A stretch of DNA of 33,409 bases. Origin: Cyanobacteriota bacterium (GTDB lineage Bacteria; Cyanobacteriota; Vampirovibrionia; Gastranaerophilales; UBA9971). The notes below the pieces were generated by a model. The model did no database searches, had not been told where the DNA came from, and saw only the letters and a list, made by a program, of their open reading frames with translations. The translations under genes and the position numbers were made by a program. The stretch spans positions 1-33,409 of the forward strand of contig JAKLDH010000014.1 of NCBI GenBank assembly GCA_022703625.1, read 5' to 3'. Below, in pieces: positions 23,961 through 30,682 of this stretch (the stretch's first letter is position 1; the number at the start of each line of letters is the position of its first letter).

Positions 23961-24114
23961 AAATTAACTTGAGTTGCTAAAGAAATAATTTTATATTTGG
24001 CGTATCGGCTGGCGAAGCCGACCGATATTTATTACGGGCAGACATATAGGTCTGCCCTTGTCGATTTGTAATTAATTTGTAATTAAAAGTAGGGGCTAAC
24101 CAACGTGTTCGCCC
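23961..24114 (+). repeat. Composite repeat: degenerate A left half with substituted second hairpin
   Basis: The A left terminal repeat (AAATTAACTTGAGTTGCTAA, 23961-23980) and the following AT stretch lead into a decayed first hairpin (about 24003-24027, loop GAA). Eight bases later a different hairpin stands where the second A hairpin should be: GGGCAGAC-ATATAG-GTCTGCCC (24036-24057). Then comes a tandem 11-mer ATTTGTAATTA x2 (24064-24085), and a GTAGGGGCTAACC...GTTCGCCC motif (24089-24114) of a type common between genes in many bacteria. No A right end is recognisable. Confidence 0.6.
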
Positions 24115-24284
24115 TTTACCAAAAAATTAATTATGACTAAATATTAACTTTCAAAAACGCTTTTATATTTGATTTTTAAGAATATAATAAATATTATTAT
24201 AAAATAAATGTTAATTTTTAAAGTTTAGTTGTTTTATTAATTTAGAATTTACAAGTTAAATAAAGAAACAAAAGGAGTAAATAA
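24115..24284. other. AT-rich intergenic stretch upstream of the 153-aa gene
   Basis: I see no frame and no clear hairpin. TATAAT-like sequence around 24180-24200 may be the promoter for the following gene. The AAAAGGAG ribosome site lies at its end. Confidence 0.4.
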
Positions 24285-24746
24285 ATGGTTAATCCAATAG
24301 CAAGCAATAATTGGCAGAATATTAAATTTGCGCCAATGACTCCGGAAGTAACATCAAGTCCGCTAAATTTAAATTCTAATAAAAATAATGCTCCGCTTGC
24401 GGCAATGTCAGTAGAAGAAGCCCTTTACGGAAAGCCGCAAGAGAAAAAACATACAATGCGCAATGTTATTTTAGGAAGTTTAGCGACAGCCGCAGCTTTA
24501 TATACAGGAGCAAAATACGGCGCTCCTAAAATAACCAAAGAGGGTTCAAAAATCAAAGAATATAGCGCAAAATTAGTCAGCGCTGTAGACGAAGCTTTTA
24601 AATCGGCAAAAGATAAAGTAACAGGTCTTTTCAAAAGCAAGCCCGCTGAAACTCCTCCAGTCCCAACTCCAACTCCAAAGCCAACTCAAGCTCAAGCTCC
24701 AGAACTCACACTTGAAGAGTTATATAAAGACGTTAAATTTATATAA
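24285..24746 (+). CDS. Small membrane-anchored hypothetical protein, Pro-rich tail
   Basis: I do not recognise the family. The 153 residues start with an Asn/Ser/Pro-rich, unstructured part of about 55 residues (MVNPIASNNWQNIKFAP). One membrane helix follows (about 58-78, VILGSLATAAALYTGAKYG). Next is a Lys/Ala-rich amphipathic helix (about 85-115), then a tail of repeated Pro-Thr (PPVPTPTPKPTQ) and a short acidic end. AAAAGGAG seven bases before the ATG is a strong ribosome site, so it is well translated. It converges on the ABC transporter gene, with a 20-bp perfect hairpin between. Confidence 0.7.
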   Translation: MVNPIASNNWQNIKFAPMTPEVTSSPLNLNSNKNNAPLAAMSVEEALYGKPQEKKHTMRNVILGSLATAAALYTGAKYGAPKITKEGSKIKEYSAKLVSAVDEAFKSAKDKVTGLFKSKPAETPPVPTPTPKPTQAQAPELTLEELYKDVKFI

Positions 24747-24777
24747 TTATAGTGTTCTGACAAAAGAATAATATTTT

Positions 24778-24820
24778 TTGATGGGATTTTTACCGGCTAC
24801 GCCGGTAAAAATCCCATCAA
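24778..24820. repeat. Perfect 20-bp hairpin between convergent genes
   Basis: TTGATGGGATTTTTACCGGC, loop TAC, then the exact complement: 43 bases with no mismatch. It shares the 3-nt loop closed by GGC/GCC seen in family A hairpins but has no A or B arms beside it. Neither strand has a T-run after it, so it is not a standard terminator, though it could stabilise either mRNA 3' end. Confidence 0.8.
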
Positions 24821-24844
24821 TCTTGAATCTATGATTACAAGTTT

Positions 24845-26635
24845 CTATACTATGGCTTCTTCTTTAAACTGCATATCATAAAGAATTTTATAAGACCCGT
24901 TTGGAATGTTTATAAGTTCTTCATGCCTGCCCAGTTCAACAATTTCACCGTGATTAATTACAGCGATTCTATCAGCATTTTTAATAGTTGATAATCTATG
25001 CGCTATAACGATTACAGTTCTATTCTCCATCAATTTATCAAGCGCCTTTTGGACAATGGCTTCTGATTTGTTGTCCAAAGCTGATGTTGCTTCATCCAGA
25101 ATTACAACAGGCGCATTTTTTACCATCGCCCTTGCGATTGCAAGACGTTGTTTCTGACCGCCCGAGAGTTTAACGCCTCTTTCTCCTATTTCAGAATCAA
25201 GACCATTCGGCAGTTCAGCTACAAATTCATCTAAATATGCGTCTTTTATTGCTTTATGAATTTCAGCTTCTGTTGCGTTGAATTTTCCAAGAAGGATATT
25301 TTCTTTTATAGTGCCTGAAAACAGAAAATTGTCCTGAAATACTACTGCAATATTTGTTCTTAAACATTCAAGTTCGATATCCCTTATATCTACTCCGTCA
25401 ATTTTGATTGAACCGCTTGTTACGTCATAAAATCTCGGTATAAGGTTTGCGATAGTAGTTTTTCCTCCGCCGGAATTGCCGACAAGCGCAATAGATTCTC
25501 CTATTTTAATATCAAGATTTATTCCTTTTAATACCGGATGGTTTTCTTCATATTCAAACCATACATTTTCAAGTTTAATAGAATCTTTTACAGTAGATAT
25601 TTTCACAGCATTTTCCTTGCTTTTAATAGTGGGTTCAAGATCAAAAATGTCCATAATTCTGTTCATGGCGACAAAACTTCCCTGCATGTCGGTTAAAGTA
25701 TTGCCTAAAGACTTAACAGGCTTGTAAAGGAGCAGTAGAGCCGTAACAAAAGATGCCAGACTCCCTGCTGTTAAATCTCCCGCTAAAACAAGTTTGTTTC
25801 CAAACCATAAAACACCGGCTATTCCGAAAGATGAAATTAAATACATCATTGGTGAAAGCCAGGCAACTCTTTTTGTTAAGCCCATTGCAAGATTAAAATT
25901 CATTTCCAGTTGGTTACTGAATTTATTATATTGATGTTCCTGCAAATTAAAGGAATTTATTATTCTATTTCCGTTAAAGGTTTCATAAAAATTTGTTGAA
26001 ACCGTGCTGCCAATTCTCATTCCTTCCATAGAAACCATTTTTACACGTTTTCTTATAAGACTGACAGGAAGCATGGAGCTTCCAAGAACAATAATCGCAA
26101 AAAATGATAATTGCCAGGATGTGTAAATTAATACGCCTACTAAAGCAATAGAAGAAGTAACAGTTTCTATTAACGATTTAAAATTAGTTAAAATTCCGGA
26201 ACATGCGGCGCCGGCGTCCCCTAAAAATCTGCTTTGAACTAATCCTGAAGTGTTTTGGTCATAAAAAGCCGGTTGAAAAGTTACCAATTTTCTAAACATA
26301 TGTTGTTTAAGCTTGATGGTCATTTTATTTCCTGACCAATCGCTGAGATAAGCGTTAAAATATTTTAAAACACCCTGTATAACTGCAAATCCAATAACGG
26401 CAAACGGAATCCAAAATGCAAGAGTAGTTGCTAAAGCAGGATTCTTCCCGTTTACAACAATATCCAGATATGGTTTCAATGATAAAGCGACAATCCCGTC
26501 AAGCATCCCAACAGGTATGGCTATTAAAATTGCTAAAACTCCTCTGAAAAGATAAGGCTTAACAAAAGGCCACATTCTTTTATATAAATATCCATATTCA
26601 AACGCTCTATCATTTGCTACATCTTTTAATTTCAT
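24845..26635 (-). CDS. MsbA-like ABC exporter (fused membrane and ATPase domains)
   Basis: The 596-residue half-transporter has six membrane helices in residues 28-310 and a nucleotide-binding domain from about 352. The ATPase motifs are complete: Walker A GNSGGGKT (386-393), signature LSGGQ (490-494), Walker B VVILDEATSALD (510-521) and the H-loop VIAHRLS. It would work as a homodimer in the inner membrane. Type I exporters of this shape include MsbA (lipid A-core flipping) and many lipid or drug exporters, and sequence alone does not choose among them. GAGGAT precedes the ATG. It is a single-gene unit. Confidence 0.85.
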   Translation of the reverse strand: MKLKDVANDRAFEYGYLYKRMWPFVKPYLFRGVLAILIAIPVGMLDGIVALSLKPYLDIVVNGKNPALATTLAFWIPFAVIGFAVIQGVLKYFNAYLSDWSGNKMTIKLKQHMFRKLVTFQPAFYDQNTSGLVQSRFLGDAGAACSGILTNFKSLIETVTSSIALVGVLIYTSWQLSFFAIIVLGSSMLPVSLIRKRVKMVSMEGMRIGSTVSTNFYETFNGNRIINSFNLQEHQYNKFSNQLEMNFNLAMGLTKRVAWLSPMMYLISSFGIAGVLWFGNKLVLAGDLTAGSLASFVTALLLLYKPVKSLGNTLTDMQGSFVAMNRIMDIFDLEPTIKSKENAVKISTVKDSIKLENVWFEYEENHPVLKGINLDIKIGESIALVGNSGGGKTTIANLIPRFYDVTSGSIKIDGVDIRDIELECLRTNIAVVFQDNFLFSGTIKENILLGKFNATEAEIHKAIKDAYLDEFVAELPNGLDSEIGERGVKLSGGQKQRLAIARAMVKNAPVVILDEATSALDNKSEAIVQKALDKLMENRTVIVIAHRLSTIKNADRIAVINHGEIVELGRHEELINIPNGSYKILYDMQFKEEAIV

Positions 26636-26690
26636 TTAAAATCCTCATTTGCTGTATTTTTTTTAATTTTATATCAAATATAATTCTTTA

Positions 26691-26817
26691 TTAACTCGAA
26701 TTGCTAATTATTTTTTTTAATCGTCATTCTGAGGGTTTTAACCCGAAGAATCGTCTGCTTTTATACCAATTCAAACAAGTTTTCGTTAATTTGTTAAAAA
26801 GCTAATTAACTCAAGTT
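26691..26817. repeat. Composite of family A end, family C hairpin and family B left arm
   Basis: TTAACTCGAATTGCTAATTA (26691-26710) is the inverse of the A right end. The C repeat CGTCATTCTGAGGGTTTTAA (26722-26741) with CCCGAAGAATC follows. The B left arm starts TATACCAATT (26762) and runs to GCTAAT (26806), and a second A-like end TTAACTCAAGTT closes it (26806-26817). The C hairpin is GGGTT-TT-AACCC against GGGCT-TT-AGCCC at 2061-2072. The last part encodes the end of the next gene. Confidence 0.7.
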
Positions 26818-27645
26818 ATTAATTCCATATTTTGCGCTAAAAAATGATATTGTTCCTGTTGCTCCAAGAATAATTCCTCCTGCTGTTGCTCTGGCTTTAT
26901 TCCCTTTAATTCCCCTTAAGCCGTGTTCTTTAAGACCCGCAACCATAGCGCTTAATCTATTAGTATAAACTCTGACTTTATTTTTAGTTTTTAAAGCTAA
27001 ATCATGACAATCAGGAACAAATTTCTTGTTAAAATATTCATCGGTTCCGGGAATATAAAAAGTTTTGGCATTTCTGCCTGTTAACCCATCAAAAATAACC
27101 CCTTGAAAGTTTTTAAAAGCTTCTTTTCCGGTTATTTTTCCTGAAAAGAAGTCCTCAAAAACTTCAGCAGGATGTAAATCTTTACCGATTACGCCTTTAT
27201 ATATAAAGCCTTGGGCTTTTCTTTGAAACGTTCTTAAACAGTCTAAACACCCGCTATTTTTAAATTTATCAGGCATTATCTTACAAATAATACTATCCTT
27301 GTGTATGCCTGTTATATGAACCCACCCTTTTGAAGCGTCTATAAATTCTGCATTATTTATAGCTTTACTTGCGCCTGTTCCTCCATACCGGGGTAATAAA
27401 AATTTCCCTGAATTAATAATTTTTCGCGCATTTTCTTTACTTGTATAATGTCTTTCTATTCTAATTCCGAACAATCTTGGCAATCCGGAATTTATTCCTT
27501 TACCGGCAATAATTCCAGAAGTTCCAAGAGCAATAGCGCCCTTAATCGGCGATTTTTTTTCTGTTTTCTCTTCTGAGTTTTTAGAACCAAAATAAAAATT
27601 ACTTGTTTTTGATAAATTGCCTTGAGCAGCAAGTGAGCTTGACAT
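26806..27645 (-). CDS. Hypothetical protein with possible ADP-ribosyltransferase-like core
   Basis: The 279 residues have an early SNFYFGSKN motif, a glycine-rich hydrophobic segment (about 35-53), a soluble middle and a C-terminal hydrophobic segment (about 254-273). The middle starts RHYTSKENARKIINSGKFLL (65-84) and continues through GGTG to GWVHITG (107-113). A H-Y-T-S start, an I-x-x-S-G turn and a later hydrophobic V-x-I-T strand are the pattern of HYD1-type ADP-ribosyltransferase toxin domains. This is resemblance only; the catalytic acidic residue is not identifiable. GGAG lies upstream of the ATG. The final residues and stop come from a repeat. Confidence 0.5.
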   Translation of the reverse strand: MSSSLAAQGNLSKTSNFYFGSKNSEEKTEKKSPIKGAIALGTSGIIAGKGINSGLPRLFGIRIERHYTSKENARKIINSGKFLLPRYGGTGASKAINNAEFIDASKGWVHITGIHKDSIICKIMPDKFKNSGCLDCLRTFQRKAQGFIYKGVIGKDLHPAEVFEDFFSGKITGKEAFKNFQGVIFDGLTGRNAKTFYIPGTDEYFNKKFVPDCHDLALKTKNKVRVYTNRLSAMVAGLKEHGLRGIKGNKARATAGGIILGATGTISFFSAKYGINNLS

Positions 27646-27726
27646 AATTCACTCCATTGTTTTTTATTACCCCTATAAAACAACTAAAGCTCAAAAATTG
27701 TTATTGAAGAATTTTTTATTATATCT

Positions 27727-29580
27727 TTAATATCTATCCCATGAATTTGAATTTAAAAACATATTTTTTAAAAAAGCGTCTTCTTCCTTAAGAAGATTAA
27801 ATTTTATTCGGTATAAAAAATCATTTTTTGTAGCTATTGTCTGTATATGATCTATTTTCATTTCTTCACAATCAGAAAATTTTATATGCGCATCTGCAAG
27901 GAATTCATTGGGAATTAAATTTTTACTGGATAATAAAGCCCCTCCCTGACTAATATTAATAGTGCAAGCGCTATATTGTTTTCTGTTCTTATTTATAATA
28001 ATTACCTCATGCCTTACCGGAATCCGTATATTTTTCCTGAACTCAGGTCTGTCAAAGGTAGCTCTTAACGCATAAAACATTATAAGCAAGTTATAAGTGT
28101 TCCAGAAAATATTAACAGCAATTCCTCCGGGAGAAACAGGATCATGATGCAAATCCCAGATAGCTTTAACTTCTCCTGCAAATAAAATAAATGTTATTAA
28201 TAATAATGGAATGAAATATTGAAAATCTATAGAGCTTTTTTCACTCATAGAACTTTTATTGCTTACAATAAATTTAGGTTTTTTGATAAAAGGAGGAATA
28301 AGAATAAATTTAATTAATTCTATTGCAAGAAAAGGCGAGGTTGCGCATTCATAAACATCTGTAAATAAAAAATTTCTGTATTTTTTTGCAATTATAACAA
28401 AAAACCAGATTTTAAAGATAAAATAGGTTATTTGAAATATAATAAGCTGATAAACAATTGCTACAACCGAAATCAGATCAAAAAATATGAATGCTATCGG
28501 GGAAAAAATAAAGATTAATCTTGCAAAAGGATAAAAGAAATAGGTAACCCCAGCTATTTTTAAAAAGATTTGAATAGGATTAAGCTTAAACAAATATTTT
28601 AAATTGCTAAAATTATAAATAACGCCCAGATTTCCTCGCGCCCACCTGCTTCTTTGTTTTACATATTCCTGAAAGGTTTCTGTGGATTTTCCGCTGCATA
28701 AAGGCTTGTTATAATAAAGAATTTTATAGTGTTTGCTTTCAAGTTTAAGACTGACGGCAAAATCTTCTGTAATTGTATCTTCCGGAAATCCACCGACTTC
28801 TGCAAGATGTTTTCTTCTTATAAGAAAATTTGTTCCGCCGCAAATAGTTGCATTCCAGACAGATAAACCCGGCTCTATTACCCTGTAGAATAAATCCTGC
28901 TCGTTTGTCAGATGTTTTTCAAAGGAGAGGTTCTTTTGGAAAGGATCAAGGTTGAAAAAATGCTGTGGAGTTTGCACTAACGCAACTTTTTCATCTTTAA
29001 AATTGTTTATTATTTCTTTTAAAAGGGTTGCAACAGGTACATGATCCGCATCCAGAACCAGAATTACTTCTCCGTCTGTTTGCCTTAAGGCGTTATTAAT
29101 GTTTCCGGCTTTAAATCCGATATTCGTATTTCTTGTAATATAGTGACATCCCAGTTTTTTTGTTAATTCAAACATTTCAGGTCTTCTGCCGTCATCAAGC
29201 AGATAAACCTTTTTATTGGGGTAATCAATATTTAATGCCGATGTTAAAGTAGGTTTTAATATTTCTTCGTCTTCATTAAGAGAACATACAAATATGTCCA
29301 CATAAGGCAATTCGTCGAGCATTAACATTGTGTATTCAGCGCCTGGAAGTTTGTATTCATCTTTTCTTATAACAGCCAAAGAAAAAGATACAAATATCAT
29401 CATGCTGAATGCTTCTGCAAGAAGAAGCAGTACAGACCAAGTTAATGCGTACGCATCATTTGCATAATTAATTGTATAAAATAATCTCCAGGCAATATAA
29501 AGTATGCCCCAGATATTAGCGATAATAAAAAGGACTAATATATTTTTATTTAAGACATATTTTTTTTCATTTTTTTTCAT
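27727..29580 (-). CDS. bcsA: Cellulose synthase-like catalytic subunit with PilZ domain
   Basis: The 617-residue protein fits BcsA. It has two N-terminal helices (about 10-38 and 46-71). A GT2 domain follows with D129/D130 (LLDDGRRPE), D177/D179 (LDADHVP), T271-E272-D273 and QRSRW (309-313). Further helices lead to a C-terminal PilZ domain from about 510, with overlapping RxxxR pairs (R515/R519/R523) and N542-x-S544-x-x-G547 as the c-di-GMP site. It should polymerise UDP-glucose and push the beta-1,4 chain across the inner membrane, gated by c-di-GMP; polymer identity is inferred from the GH8 and BcsC-like neighbours. Its ATG overlaps the bcsZ-like gene by 14 bases. It is shorter than the roughly 870-residue E. 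coli BcsA, with fewer N-terminal helices. Confidence 0.85.
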   Translation of the reverse strand: MKKNEKKYVLNKNILVLFIIANIWGILYIAWRLFYTINYANDAYALTWSVLLLLAEAFSMMIFVSFSLAVIRKDEYKLPGAEYTMLMLDELPYVDIFVCSLNEDEEILKPTLTSALNIDYPNKKVYLLDDGRRPEMFELTKKLGCHYITRNTNIGFKAGNINNALRQTDGEVILVLDADHVPVATLLKEIINNFKDEKVALVQTPQHFFNLDPFQKNLSFEKHLTNEQDLFYRVIEPGLSVWNATICGGTNFLIRRKHLAEVGGFPEDTITEDFAVSLKLESKHYKILYYNKPLCSGKSTETFQEYVKQRSRWARGNLGVIYNFSNLKYLFKLNPIQIFLKIAGVTYFFYPFARLIFIFSPIAFIFFDLISVVAIVYQLIIFQITYFIFKIWFFVIIAKKYRNFLFTDVYECATSPFLAIELIKFILIPPFIKKPKFIVSNKSSMSEKSSIDFQYFIPLLLITFILFAGEVKAIWDLHHDPVSPGGIAVNIFWNTYNLLIMFYALRATFDRPEFRKNIRIPVRHEVIIINKNRKQYSACTINISQGGALLSSKNLIPNEFLADAHIKFSDCEEMKIDHIQTIATKNDFLYRIKFNLLKEEDAFLKNMFLNSNSWDRY

Positions 29581-30682
29581 TTAAATACATCCACGTTCCC
29601 AACCAGCTTAAATTTTGGGTGTAATAATTGTCTTGATCTGCCCAATACCCTTTTGCATTGTAGTTTTTCATAACTTTAGAAGAATATAAAGCCGTCGCAT
29701 AGTTTTTATCATAAAGATTAAAAACCGGAATAAGAACTGAAATTGCGCCTATATTCTCGTCATTATCTCTAATACTGCCGTCATTTTTAAAATTTGTATA
29801 AAAAATAAAATCTTTTTCAGGTTCAGGATACTTTTCAATAAAAAACCTGCTTTTTTCGAGAATATTTAGGGCTCTTTTGTCTTTTGAATAAACATAATCA
29901 ATATAAATTCTTGCAAAAACCCTTATTGCATCATACGAAAAGTCGTTTTTCAAAGAGCTTGCTTCATCAAATGTTATTTTTCCTGATACAGCGTCCATAT
30001 AAAACCAGTTTGGCGGCAAACCTGTTTTTGTTTCCAGCGTTACACGGTTTAAAAGATCATAGCTTGAATTGACAAGCTCTTTCCAGTTGTGGGATTTATC
30101 GTATTTTCCAAAAATCCTGAAAGCATACGGCGCAAAATAAGAGGGGTTAATGTCTATTTTCTCGGATTTTCCCTGTTCCACTCCTGAAATTAATACTCTT
30201 TGACCGTTTATTACTTTTGTTTCCAGGTTCCAGATATCGTTTATGACTTCTTTTGCTTCGGTTAAGTAGCTTTTATCCTTCCATTGTTTATTGGCAAGGA
30301 TTAAAGCGAACGCAATATCAATGTCAGCATCAGAAGCGGCGTTTTTATATATAATTCCCCAGCCATTGTCTTTTGTTTGTCCCCACAGCCAGGCGAAAAG
30401 ACGATCATTATCACGTTTTAAGTTGTTTTTAGACCACTGATAAACAAGATCAAACGTTTTTTGATCGTTTACCAAGACTGCTCTAAGCATTGCATAGGAT
30501 TGTCCTTCTGAAGTCGTTATAGAATCACGTTGAAAGTCAATAACCCTACCGTCATTGTTTATGTATTTGTTTTTATAAAATGCCCATGAATCAATCAATA
30601 CTTCACTTTTAACTTTTGCGCAACTCGCAATTGTTAAAAACATTATAAATAAAGGAATTATTAGAAGAATAACCTTTTTCAT
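29567..30682 (-). CDS. bcsZ: BcsZ-like GH8 endoglucanase, predicted lipoprotein
   Basis: This family 8 glycoside hydrolase cuts beta-1,4-glucan and is needed for orderly cellulose export. With the start at ATG 30682 (371 aa), the signal peptide ends in IASC, a lipobox with C21 as the lipidated residue. E59 in TTSEGQSYAM is the catalytic acid, ASDADIDIAFAL (117-127) follows, and D251 in SYDAIRV is at the position of the catalytic base of E. coli BcsZ. An in-frame GTG at 30688 is less likely because AGGTGG serves the ATG. The start overlaps the upstream stop (TGATG), so translation is coupled. E. coli BcsZ is soluble in the periplasm, so a membrane-tethered form is notable. Confidence 0.88.
   Translation of the reverse strand: MKKVILLIIPLFIMFLTIASCAKVKSEVLIDSWAFYKNKYINNDGRVIDFQRDSITTSEGQSYAMLRAVLVNDQKTFDLVYQWSKNNLKRDNDRLFAWLWGQTKDNGWGIIYKNAASDADIDIAFALILANKQWKDKSYLTEAKEVINDIWNLETKVINGQRVLISGVEQGKSEKIDINPSYFAPYAFRIFGKYDKSHNWKELVNSSYDLLNRVTLETKTGLPPNWFYMDAVSGKITFDEASSLKNDFSYDAIRVFARIYIDYVYSKDKRALNILEKSRFFIEKYPEPEKDFIFYTNFKNDGSIRDNDENIGAISVLIPVFNLYDKNYATALYSSKVMKNYNAKGYWADQDNYYTQNLSWLGTWMYLNEKK

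Noticed and set aside
24778-24820. Classical Rho-independent terminator
   Set aside because: The strand downstream of the 153-aa gene has no T-run after the stem, and the other strand has an A-run there.
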